Of a stretch of DNA of 64,000 bases, positions 35,531 through 45,723 are shown piece by piece. The notes beneath the pieces were generated by a model, which was given only the letters and a program-made list of their open reading frames with translations, had not been told where the DNA came from and made no database searches. The DNA lies in the NCBI GenBank assembly GCA_018524725.1, contig JAEUWP010000140.1, positions 24,690-88,689 of the forward strand, written 5' to 3'. The position numbers and the translations under genes are program-made. How positions within the stretch are numbered: position 1 is the first letter of the stretch; every line of letters begins with the position of its first letter. This DNA is from Podaxis mareebaensis (lineage: Eukaryota; Basidiomycota; Agaricomycetes; Agaricales; Agaricaceae).

Positions 35531-36989
35531 AATGATGAAGCTTTCATGGGTTGCGGGTCGTTTTCGCTTACTCTTTGCGGAGACGAGTCACCGTTTTGGG
35601 TCTGTTGACTTGTTCTATTTAAATTGGGCTTTGGAAGTCTCATTCCTGTATTCCATTATTACAGGTTCTTAATATAACAATTCTTCATTATTCTTGATGG
35701 TAAGATGTTCATTCGAAACGGAGAATACCATCGGGAGGGATATATGTCATGAAGGCTTGTCTTGGTGGGTTAATAGTGGGCCGAACCAACTCCGACGCCG
35801 ATTGTCGACATCCCGCTCCTGGCCCCGACAGTCAAAGGAGTGGCGTTGGCGCATGTACAGTACTGTGGACATGCCAATGCCGGGAGGCAGCCACGTTGCA
35901 CGACCCGAGGATGAAAGACGATGGCTCGCTGTTGGAGACTTTACTTCAGGAGTCTATTTATCTCAAGAGGCTGGAAAAACCTCAGTGCAGGTCAGGAGGA
36001 GCGTGCGTGGCAGGAGGAAATATGGACGCTGCGTTTATTTTACTCTCATGGTTCATCCGGGGGTCATTCCAAGGCGTTGGGCACACTCAAGACCACGTTG
36101 ACACCTCGATACCAGCTTGCCGACCTGAGGCATTGGCCAGCTCCTTGTTTGCAAAGGTTGAAGATTCTACAGCCTCCTTCGGACGGCCATTATCGTGGTC
36201 TTGTAGTCGACAATGGTTGCTTCGACATATAGACTTTGTCGCGGATTTAGACTGGGGATTTATTTTTACGTCGCTTTCCCCCAAGGACTGCCCTCAACGG
36301 CGAAATGATGACACCGACCCTCAGATGCCCTTCAATCCCACATTTCCAGCATTCGCTATTTCCACATAAACGGTGCTTGTCGTATTCCATCCATGTTAGA
36401 AGTTTCACACACTCGCAAGCTTGTCATTGGGTCTTCTGGTGCTCCCTCTGGACTGATTCTTGCTGTTGTCTCGTGCACTTTGTTGAGGAAACTCGATGTC
36501 GGCGCAGACATCGCGCAAGCTCCCTGGTCTAATTTTGGCCTGGGCAGTTCCAAGCTCGTACTATTCGTCAGTTTCTGACCACCACTTAGACCATGCAATG
36601 GTTTGCTTGCTTTATATTCAATGCGCTGCTACTGAAAGTGCATCATTTCTTCAATGAAGCCAGGATGGGAATGATAACGATGACAGCTAACTCACTAAAA
36701 ACATGTCGGCAACGGGCATAGGAATTTGGGTCGATCCTGATGGAGGCTCCTTGGGAAGTTCCAAGGTTACAAGAACAAGATTGGCGCCAATTACCCTGCG
36801 GAGTTACAACCCGCCCTCTCTCCCCCCCCCTTCCCAGCGGCTGATACCATCTGTCACAATCTCAATTCACTTAGGTGTTTCAAAGAACAGTCAAGTGCGA
36901 TAGGGTTCCCCGCGGTTCAACCTTCTCCCTCTTCTTCCCCATACTTCCGCCTCCCTCTTTCCACTTTTCTTACACCCTATTCTCTTCAG
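35531..36989. other. Intergenic, possible eroded ORFs
   Basis: A 206-codon plus-strand frame (35749-36369) and an overlapping one in another frame (35921-36232) are open. Neither shows clear domains, splice context or conserved motifs, and which frame (if any) was coding cannot be decided. A pyrimidine-rich leader precedes 36990. Confidence 0.3.
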
Positions 36990-38769
36990 ATGGCTGTCCT
37001 AGAGGACAACGCTCAAGTCACCCAGAGTCTTTTGCCAGACGGCACACCACTACTCAAAGCCCATCCCAATGATGGCGTCCATGATGGTAACCCTCACGGT
37101 ATACATCGACCACATATCATACGCTGCACGGTATTCTTTGTTCTCGAGGCCGCCTATATCGTATTTGCTACATACCTTTCGCACCATCCTCACCGCCTTC
37201 CTGCATATCTCACACATTTCTCGCCCGCGACGCTCAGGAGCGGGCATACCACCTTATCCATCTTATGGCACAGCACGGCATACAGCTTTGCTTCAGCAAT
37301 TCTGGCCGACTCCTTTAGCAGGGAATGGTCAGCTAACCGCAGGAAGCCAACCGACCGCGTTTCCATGATTACCTCGGGAGTGCTGGACCAGATGTTGTAG
37401 ATTTTTGCGCCAGGATCGACGAGAACATTCAAGATCACTTTTGCTACATCGATGCTGATGTATATTTTGATCCACCTTGCTCCATCAACAATCACAGTGA
37501 CTAGTGCTACCACTACGGAGGTTATTTCTGTAGGAGGGTTGCTCTATGGCAATTCCGAGAAAAGCCGTGCATTTCTAAAGATAGAACAGGACTTACTTGG
37601 GATCACTGGGTACGAAACGCGGGAGAATTGGATCATACCTCGACCCGCATACAACGTGTCGCGCGCTGGGGGTGCAGTCGAGTATACTAGCGATATCGTC
37701 CGCTTCAACCACTCATGTCAATGGTTCGCCCCTACAATGAATGTCTTTGAAAGGAGTGCGATAATCAACGGCGAAGAACACAACTTGCCATTCATTGCGG
37801 GACGCTTCGCAACCAGTAATGGTACTGGTGAGTCTGAAAGCTAGACTCCCTAGTCTGCTCAATATCGAATATTAGGCGAATCCCCATGTAGAAATCACAC
37901 CGGGGACAGGCATTTTTCATGTGACCAGGACGAACTGGTATGACTTCAACCATGCCACTTCATCATTCCTATTTTTCAGTGGCAACTCCACGATGCCACT
38001 GGCTGACTGGCATCCAAATACTATCGATCTCAGCGGTCTCCCATCTACGTACGAGCCGTCCTGGTACAATTTCTCATCAGAGAGGTACGGCGTCTTTTCC
38101 GCTCCACTGGTCACCGCACTTCTTTTTGACGCACATGCTGAGCTTACTACGGGAAAGTTGCGGTTTGCTGACAATAAATTGACCGTTCCGAGCTTTGGCT
38201 CGAGTATCCGGGTTGGGAAAATTATTCCACGAGTTGTTCCCCGCTATTTTATGCTCGCACTTTACGGTATCAACGACCCACAGGAGAAAATTGCGGTCGG
38301 TGACAATTCCACTTCATTTCCCAGTCCTTCACCGGATGTTGGTACCTCGACTGGAGCTTCACCGAATGATGTTTTTTTCACACCACCCGAGTACATTGAC
38401 TTCTCTCCAGTTGCCTCAAGCCTTGTCTAGGGCGCCCTGGCAAGGGGGCTTGGAGCAACGTATCTCTTCCTCCCCTGGACCTCGAGGATATTGCAAGGAA
38501 TGTGGATGCAAGGGTGTTAACTGTATCCAAAGCGCAAGCGGACGACCAATCAGAGGGAGGGGTCCTTACAATGGCCGGCGATGGTCCTATGCGACTCGAT
38601 GCCAAGAGGATAACAGTTGGATCCGGTGCTAACGACCAGTGTGCCTTACCTTATTTTAATCATCATACTTGTAACGGCCACCTCTGTCGCGTCTATCACC
38701 CTCACTACCCTCATCCAAAGACAGGATCGACCACCCTTTGATTTGAAGCATATCCGGGGTGATGAATAG
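36990..38769 (+). pseudogene. Decayed multi-pass membrane glycoprotein gene
   Basis: A collinear coding region broken by lesions. The frame from ATG 36990 has a membrane segment (FFVLEAAYIVFATYLS). It meets an in-frame TAG at 37398, where relatives would be expected to continue, and then reads on in the same frame (FAPGSTRTFKITFATS). An intron (about 37828-37894) leads to an ectodomain with many N-glycosylation sites. A second in-frame TAG lies at 38428, between SSLV and GALARGLGATY. The frame then shifts near 38470-38490 (LEDIARNVDARVLTVSKAQA) and again near 38620. The C-terminus is a membrane helix (SVPYLILIIILVTATSVAS) ending KHIRGDE. The family looks like a basidiomycete-wide membrane protein of unknown function, from memory only. 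At least four breaks make it a pseudogene unless the assembly is wrong. Confidence 0.7.
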
Positions 38770-39158
38770 TTGTTCTCCCTTCATTTTGTTTTGTATGTGC
38801 ATACCATTGCCTTAGATTGTGAAGTCACGATGTATAATATCGAACTCGGATCACTTGGCTTTTCCAGAAGGTAGATTGCTTCATTGCTGTATGCATTGTT
38901 TGGACCCTGGTTCCGTATCTTAGTCTGTAGCTTTCAATGCCCTCGTAATAAGCGAGGAGGGCGTAACCCCTTCTAGTGCAGGCTATGGGTTGCTTCCGGC
39001 ATCAATCGAATTTCCTGTCGCAAACGCTAAGCGCCTGGTGCGGCGGTCACAGAAGCCAAGGATGAGGCGCGGGTCCTTATCATTCTTCCCTTCAGCAAGA
39101 TATACACTCTGACACTCCTTCACCTTTCCCAGTCCCATCATTCCACCCCTCCTTTACG
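38770..39158. other. Spacer between membrane-protein pseudogene and its fragment
   Basis: No gene was recognised. The last 60 bp before the ATG at 39159 are pyrimidine-rich, as in the leader of the pseudogene at 36990. Confidence 0.35.
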
Positions 39159-39480
39159 ATGCACTCTCTAAACGGCCGAGCCAGACGATGTCAACGGTCG
39201 AATAAACTAGAGCCACCTGACAGCGCTCGTTTCCCCACCCGGGGAAGTCATTGCGATCCCGAAAATGAGACCAGGGTTTGCATGCTTCGACTGCACTATC
39301 TGCTTCGCTCTCGAGGCAGCCTACGTCACCTTTTGCCGTCTCAGCCCATTATACTTCTAGTCCCTGTCGCTTCCCGCCGCCTTCCTGGATACTTAACGTT
39401 CCCATCGTAGTCCAGGTAGGCTTCGCCTCAGTGTTCTGGCTCTTGGTCGATAACTGGTTATCGCCTTATTGTAACCCTAG
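39159..39480 (+). pseudogene. Truncated second copy of the membrane-protein gene
   Basis: After a similar leader, the ATG at 39159 starts a region that, allowing frame changes, encodes a short N-terminus and then CTICFALEAAYVTF. This corresponds to CTVFFVLEAAYIVF in the gene at 36990. Downstream, VGFASVFWLLVDNWLSP could match the next part of that gene. The frame changes at least twice and the rest of the gene is missing. It is a truncated tandem duplicate. Confidence 0.5.
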
Positions 39481-39916
39481 TTCTCTCACTGTCCTCGCTC
39501 ATAAGATAGACCCCCACCTAATCTGGAACGTGTTGAAAAAAATCGAATATATACAAGAGTTTTCGACTTCAATTGTGGCTTGTTGTATACTAGTAGAGTT
39601 TAGCCAACAAAAAAGGTCGATACGCTCTATAGGGCTACATATATCAAAAGCGCCACAGACGTGGAGAAATCGAATCAACAGAGCAAACCTATGGATGATA
39701 CAATATACACCAAGAATCCCTATGAACAACGGAATAAAGCATGCAACGAAATGAGGAGTGATATGCTTATACGAAGATGAACTATTATTAGTGGCGGTTA
39801 CGTCAGAAGTGATGAACGACGAAGACGAAGAAGGTCGAAACAAACAGACCTGGCCCCGAGACGGACGATTGCCCGTCCGGTAGCACAAACGGCGGCATAT
39901 AAAACCCAATAGCTTC
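39481..39916. other. Intergenic, no gene recognised
   Basis: AT-rich, with open stretches on both strands that lack protein character. It lies downstream of the convergent minus-strand gene. Confidence 0.35.
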
Positions 39917-42635
39917 TCACACATGCACACGCTTCGCGACTCCTTCCCTTTCTTCCACCTCGCGCTCGTCTCTCCCCCGCTTCATCCCGACGCGCGGAGA
40001 TGCACCAGAGAAGTATACATCGATGGACGGTCTGCGCGCCTGCCGTCGCGGCCGTGGTGGGATCTGTGTCGTACCGGCTTGGACTGGTTGAGGGGACTGG
40101 CCTAGCATGGAACCAAGCGATGCCAGATTATACGGAGTTCCAGCGACAGCATTTGAAAGGGTAGGGCTCGAGGGGTTTGAGTGCACAAGCGAGTCAATCG
40201 ATATTCCGGGTGACGAGGATGATTTCTTCTTGTACTGGAAAGGGTTGACTGAATTGATAGCATATAGTCACTAGCGCAATGAACACGTACCGTCTCAAGC
40301 TCGGGTTTTCCTCGCCACTTGGCGACTGCTTCGCAGAACCTGACAGCAGCGCGTTCAACAGGCTCCGCGGGATAAGACCACGCAAGGTCTTCCATATGGG
40401 TCGACAAATCTGGAGTCGAATCAGGGATATCATAGAACTGCATATATGCGTCAGCAACGGGAGCCATTGGATGTCCAGATAACGTACTCTTCTGAGACGC
40501 TCATACATCTCTGCCTCATATTCTGCTTCTGCTTGGCCCTTCTTCGATTGTCCTCCCGCCGCCGATGCCGAATGGACGTCCGATTCTACGTTCAGACTTG
40601 GGAACAAAACCTTAACTGCCTGGGCAAGACTCGGCAATCCGTCAGGGTCGAATTCCGCAAACTCCTCTTCATCACCGAACGTCTCGCTGTCATCATCATC
40701 ATCACTTCCACCATCCCCTTCTTTCCCTTCAGCGACTTCCTTGTCCCCACCCTCATTCGTTACTTGTGTTCTCCCACCCACCTCACTGCTCGCTGCACCA
40801 CGACTTACGATTCCTATACCAACGAGCAACAAACACTCTGCTGGTTTGGATCCACGCCAACCCGCGGTAAGATAACCCTCTAACACTGCCCTCGTCAAGA
40901 GACCAGCAAGCAACATATACCACTCCCGCGTAGGGCGAAGAGCATTATCCAACATACTCTTCTCATCCTTCTCCTCGTCCTTTGCCTTCCCCTTAGACTG
41001 ATTAGGAGAGCTTGCATGAGAAAGTGCTGGTGAAGGGGGAGTGGAGGTTGAATTCCCAGAGCTCGTCCACTCCGTGTCAGTGCGCGCTTCTTGGCCAAGT
41101 TCCACTGCAACCAGCGCCGATAGCCGTAGGAAGCGAGGAATGAGTTTGCTGAGTTTCGTGTTTCCGGCTCCAGCGCTCTTATCTCCCGCGGCGTTTGTGC
41201 CATCATACACACATCGTCGAAGGGTGCTTCCCTTGACACCTGGTCGTAGAAGACCTGAGCCTATGCCACTGCCATCTTGCCACCCAGAAATACCTCCGCC
41301 AGTTCCGCTAATAGACGCGGTATTCCAGTTGCTGCTGGAACTCGGACTGGCACCGCTCCCGGTTTGTTGGTTGAGGTGAGTGGATGTGCGATTTGAAGTT
41401 GTGCGGGGAGTTGATTTCGCTTCTACACAGATTTCACATCCAGTGTGTAGGTGGCGGGGACAACGAAGAGATGGAGGTGAATTTGCGGTGGACGGGTCGG
41501 CACCAGAAGTGTAGTACGATATTGTGCGGGCGGATGGGAGGGGTCGTCGTTTTTGGATAGGCTATCCTTAGAAGTCAACAAGCAGACAAAGGAGCAAGAA
41601 ATGGATACTTACGGTATGCAGGTGGGTATGGGAACTTGTGGTATTTGTTGGATGGACGGTATATCCTGATACTACCTCGTAGGACAGGGAAGGCGTCGAA
41701 GAATCACTTGATTCGTCAGTTGGAACAAAAGCTCCAGAGAGTGGGACAAGGGGAAGAAGAGCCTCTGGTAGATCCGGCATAAAGTGGTGTGAATGATGTG
41801 GGTGAGCTTCTTCATGGAGTTTCGGTGGATGGGTATGGCGATATAGTTGGGGTGGTCTTTGGCGGGCGAAGAGATCATTAATGACTGTACCAAGCGCAAG
41901 GCGGAGGCGTACACCGTTAGGCAAAGTGTGAGGGTGAGTACCAGTCCGGACGCTTCTGGGGGAGAGGGGCGGAGGACCAATTGAATTGTCACCATCGGTA
42001 GTGTGATGGGGTGGTGGTTGGTCTAACATAGAGCTAATAACGCTCTCAAGGCCTTCAGCCCGAAGGCGGAGGCTGCGGGCGAGGGCGAGATCTTGCTTGC
42101 TCAAGTGATCGGCGTCGTCATCGTCGTGTGTGGGCCCAGGCCAGCCTGAGCGAGATTTGAGAAACAAGAGATCCTCCCCTTCAGAAAGCACTTCTTCTTC
42201 CTCATCGTAGTTCTCGGGCCGGCGGCGGTGTGTGTAGTTGGGGGAGGAGGGTCCGCCAGTACGATCAGTCATGCCAAGCTCAGCCCGGGCTTGTACGAAG
42301 CGAGTGCGTGCGTGCACCCAGAGCATATGATCGATTATGAGAGTGCGAGTGCTCTTCTCGCGCGGAGGGATGGAGTGGAGGTGGTGGGCATGTTTATGAG
42401 CGGGCGCACGAAAGGTCGGGTACGGGGGTTGGGCATGGGATGCATTGGATGGATTATGGATATGAGCGGATGTTGAGTGTGAGGACTGGGCCTGCTGGGG
42501 TGCACTGGAAGTTGCAGCTCGCAAGAGGGGGAATTGGGGATTTGTGGAAGAGCTGTGGGAGGAAGGGAACGGGAAGGGATTACCCATGGGGAGGGGCGGG
42601 ATAAGATTGAGAAGGTACGGAGGATGGGTGATCAT
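39917..42635 (-). CDS. 853-aa protein of unknown function with CxxC motif
   Basis: Exons 42635-41613, 41561-40488, 40437-40291 and 40234-39917 give 853 aa. The N-terminus is rich in Pro, Ser and His. A conserved-looking block near residues 100-120 (LIIDHMLWVHARTRFVQARA) and an acidic stretch follow. Exon 2 begins with a Cys cluster (LRCPRHLHTGCEICVEAKS) that could be a small zinc site. Further on come LIPRFLRLSALVAVELGQEA, the stretch LRPTREWYMLLAGLLTRAVL, an acidic run with DDDDD, and FCEAVAKWRGKPELET. The C-terminus is basic with KRGRDER, a possible nuclear signal. I do not recognise the family. Nuclear location is an inference. The intact frame and clean introns indicate a functional gene. 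Confidence 0.75.
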
Positions 42636-43638
42636 GGGTCGCGAGATTGCCCGTATTAGCCGGGTCGGATGTGTGATCTGCTCGGACTTTGGAAAAGCGT
42701 AGGGACTGCTCGGATGGACAAGATTGGAGTCCTGCTATCTCGCTATCCCGCTTTCCCGCCTGATTTTACCATCCGGCTTTCCCCTACGCGAATCACCCGT
42801 GGGAATATCCTCTCCACACTTGTCCCGTGCGCATACCCTGCCTAATTTGGATAATTCGTCCAATACAGCTTTTCAGTTCAAGGATGCAATAGTCTGTCTC
42901 GACAGGACCGACACTCGCGTGTAGTAGGTCAATCTCCCACAACCCCATGGAGCATGCCGAAGCGCGAGATGCATGCTATCCTTTGTGGCAATAATTAGGG
43001 TCTTTGAGAAGCTATTGCCAGTTCCTGATCGTTGGACCCTTGTTTGAGTGTTGAGAAAGGCTACGGGTGTCGTTCTGGAGAATGTGATGTTGAGCAGGCA
43101 GAAGCAGAACGACCAAGGGTGAGAAATGTATTGATGCGCGTCCTCTGCTCTTTTACCTTTTTACGCCCCCCCCCCCCAGCCCGTCGTCCCTGAGGCCACT
43201 TATCAGCTTCTGGAACCTGACCGTTGGTCTCGCTTTTGATCTCGACCCTCACTCAGCCGGACCCATAACGATCGGTGAAGAAATCATGAAGAGTGGATGA
43301 ATCGGAGGGATATTATGCATGTTGCAAAGGCTAAGTCAATATTTGTTTATCCCCTCTTTTTTCAACGACGTGTTTAGTTTATTCCCGAGTCTCTTGCCAT
43401 GGTACTCAGTGTGGAACGTGCCAACCGCATGGCCTGATTATCTTGTTCGGACACTGCACGTTTCGCAGTATGCCTCGGCCACAAGTACGCGTCACTTGCC
43501 ATCTCCTTTGAATAATCACGTGATTCTCTACTATTCCCCGACACGGCCACTTCATACCAGAACAACCTTACATGACGCTCGCTGAGGGCCAACATACATA
43601 TCATTAGCTTCCACGCCACCGAAAAAATTCTCTCTCCC
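42636..43638. other. Intergenic, no gene recognised
   Basis: Contains a run of ten C at about 43167-43176 and otherwise unremarkable sequence. The first 100 bp are presumably the promoter of the minus-strand gene at 39917. Confidence 0.35.
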
Positions 43639-43863
43639 TCAGTTTCCGAAAGCTTCAACCTCTCGATCTTGGCAACACCTCCAACATTCTTTGTGTTCAT
43701 CGTATACCTGATGAGCCAGGGAATTGCACGGATTCGGTATCACCCAACACTCATTAGTGCATCGCAACTCCAAACTGGGCCATGCAACTCTGCCTTGAGT
43801 CGAACCCATGAGGCTCAGCGTAGTCACGATGAGGGAGGCGATGCTGAGGTTGATTTTCATCAT
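43639..43863 (-). CDS. Small cysteine-rich secreted protein, copy 1
   Basis: An intronless 74-aa ORF starting at the ATG at 43863 (a second ATG follows directly). Residues 1-24 form a signal peptide (core SLIVTTLSLMGSTQG). The mature part has six Cys in the order C-x3-C-x6-C-x13-C-x2-C-C, with the words CTNECW, PCNSLAH and CWRCC. The sequence at 44260 shares the pattern, the same 74-aa length and the strand, so the two are tandem paralogues. I know no named family with this pattern. Such proteins are often effectors, antimicrobial peptides or fruiting-stage proteins in fungi; the role is open. Confidence 0.65.
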   Translation of the reverse strand: MMKINLSIASLIVTTLSLMGSTQGRVAWPSLELRCTNECWVIPNPCNSLAHQVYDEHKECWRCCQDREVEAFGN

Positions 43864-44259
43864 GTAACTGGGAGATAGCTGGTAAGTGTGCGGGTAACCA
43901 TCGGAAGATTAGAAGCCTTACGATGCGAGACGGTTTTTGAAGTAGGTTTAGGAAGTGAGCCCCCTTTGCTTTCGCTGATGTACAAGAAGAGAGCATGTGC
44001 AGGGTCGATGGTCTTTTAGCCTCATGTCCTGCACTAAGCCGAGATACCCATACGTGGGGAACAGGGCCGGGAGGAGCGTTCATTTCGGCATGAAGAAACG
44101 CCAGGAATACATCTACTAAAACCTATCGACTCCCACTTCCGACAACATTTTCCTCTCTCGAAACCGCCCCTAGATCACCCAAAACAATCGCGGCTCCGGG
44201 CCAATCTTTTACAGCCTGGCGTTAATAAGGTCTCGTCAATCAGAGCGCTAGCCTGACCT

Positions 44260-44484
44260 TCACTCCCCTCGACGGGCCGGGGCACTCGGATACAACGCGT
44301 CATAATTCATGCAACACCTCCAGCACCCGTGGTCGTTAATTGGGTGTGAGATAGAATTGCACTCCGTCTCTTTCCTCCAACATTCCCTCGTGCATTGGAA
44401 TTCAGGTGGAACCGCCAATGTTTGGTGAATGAAGACTATGAGAGTCATTGAGAAGGCGAAGGGCTTGATGAAGGAGGATTTCAT
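44260..44484 (-). CDS. Small cysteine-rich secreted protein, copy 2
   Basis: A 74-aa intronless ORF. I choose the ATG at 44484 rather than 44541, because it puts a signal peptide (MKSSFIKPFAFSMTLIVFIH) at the N-terminus and gives the same length as copy 1. The mature part has C-x3-C-x6-C-x11-C-x2-C-C with CTRECW, ECNSISH and CWRCC. The shared cores CT-x-ECW, CNS-[LI]-x-H and CWRCC against divergent signal peptides and tails suggest selection on the cysteine core. The gene sits 396 bp upstream (in its own direction) of copy 1. Confidence 0.68.
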   Translation of the reverse strand: MKSSFIKPFAFSMTLIVFIHQTLAVPPEFQCTRECWRKETECNSISHPINDHGCWRCCMNYDALYPSAPARRGE

Positions 44485-44894
44485 GCTGGTGGGTGCTGTA
44501 TGGTTGTACGTAGGTCTTACGACTCTGACCGCCCTTTTCATACTGGACCTTCCTCATGCCGGGACCTCTCACACTCCGATTCCTCGCGCTATTACGGAGC
44601 ATAACTAGATCCATACCAAGCTAACGGTCAGTCAGTTGCTGTAGCTTCTGATTTTAAGGTTAAGCTTAAGAGTCTCAGATGAATCTCCAGTAGTACTGCA
44701 AGTGTTGTTGAGAGCTCAGTGCCAAATTTAACCCTTAGCAACATAATGCTCAGTGATCAATTGAACACATCTGATAAATACACTACACAGTCCCAGCATA
44801 CGAAAGTGCCAACGGTCACGGGCTTGCTCTTCATTCAGAGGTGAGTGTCTGACCCCATTGTCACCAGCACCAGCCCTGATGAATGTCCGTCTAG
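44485..44894. other. Intergenic
   Basis: Presumed promoter of copy 2 on the minus strand. On plus, a donor (GAG|GTGAGT, near 44839) and an acceptor (GTCTAG, ending 44894) could bound an intron leading into the ORF at 44895. Confidence 0.3.
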
Positions 44895-45368
44895 ATGGAT
44901 ACTGATGCACTCCTAGCGCTTTACGAAATGCCCTATCCGCGACCTTTGAATCACTACCCACCCAAGAAAGCGCTTCAGAAGATCCTTTATCTGGTTACTA
45001 GTACCCCTGAAACTTCCATCGATCGGCCATCCCAGCCTTCTTTCATTGTTGAGCCGAGTTTGCAAGTGATGGCGAAGAAACACTCTTTCATCACTGGAAC
45101 CATGGACCCCCCGCTCTTCCACCATTCAAGGGGCGACACTCCTTGTTTTGCTCATCTGCCAACTACCGTTTATCAACAAACTATGTTCCTAAGAAATAAC
45201 AGAATCTATTTGTATGCTGATTCCCCACGTGTCCAACCACGGAACCCACCCGATTTGGCCACCAACGTTATTTATGGCCCGACAGCACCTCACAAGCTGC
45301 AACCCTCCCGGACAATCTCATCTTCTCGTGATCCAAGAAGGGTTTTCTGTGATGTCCACCCAGCATAA
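44895..45368 (+). CDS. ORF of unknown function, possibly an exon of an eroded gene
   Basis: An open frame of 157 codons begins right after a splice-acceptor-like GTCTAG, so it may be an exon and not a start. It has blocks such as FIVEPSLQVMAKKHSFITGT and is rich in Pro and His. No domain is recognised. An LRR-like fragment follows immediately (45406) in another frame, so both may be parts of one broken F-box-type gene. Confidence 0.3.
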   Translation: MDTDALLALYEMPYPRPLNHYPPKKALQKILYLVTSTPETSIDRPSQPSFIVEPSLQVMAKKHSFITGTMDPPLFHHSRGDTPCFAHLPTTVYQQTMFLRNNRIYLYADSPRVQPRNPPDLATNVIYGPTAPHKLQPSRTISSSRDPRRVFCDVHPA

Positions 45369-45405
45369 TCCACCAATCATAGTCTAGCTTGATGGCGAAC
45401 CAAAA

Positions 45406-45723
45406 GTGTTCAAACTCCATCTGGATACCATCCACGATGTGATAACAGACTGGGAACGACATTCGTTCAGGCTACAACTTGGTGCCTCTTCATTGTCGAA
45501 ACTACACGTCTTGGACCTCGCGGGTTGTTACACCACTGCCCCGCGCATGCTCGCTCAACATGTCCACCTCAAAGTCTTGCGGATGAGGGATGTGGACAAG
45601 GATGTTGCCTTAGGTGCATCAGAGTGGATATATGCACTGCACAACCTGCCAAAGTTGGAGGAATTAAGGGTCAACAATGCGATGGGATATCACTACGAGG
45701 GTTTCAAGGAGCTTGAACCCTGA
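45406..45723 (+). pseudogene. LRR-like fragment of an F-box-type protein
   Basis: A 105-codon open stretch with a leucine-rich pattern: LSKLHVLDLAGCYTTAPRML, LKVLRMRDVDKDVA and LPKLEELRVNNA. This spacing is typical of the C-terminal region of Agaricomycete F-box proteins. No F-box precedes it in frame, and it ends at a TGA at 45721-45723. Confidence 0.45.

Noticed and set aside
35749..36369. 206-codon plus-strand frame as a real gene
   Set aside because: No domain, splice context or conserved motif. A competing frame overlaps it and neither is preferred.
40446..42476. Plus-strand open frames over the 853-aa gene
   Set aside because: The minus strand has phase-consistent exons and clean introns there; the plus frames are antisense shadows.
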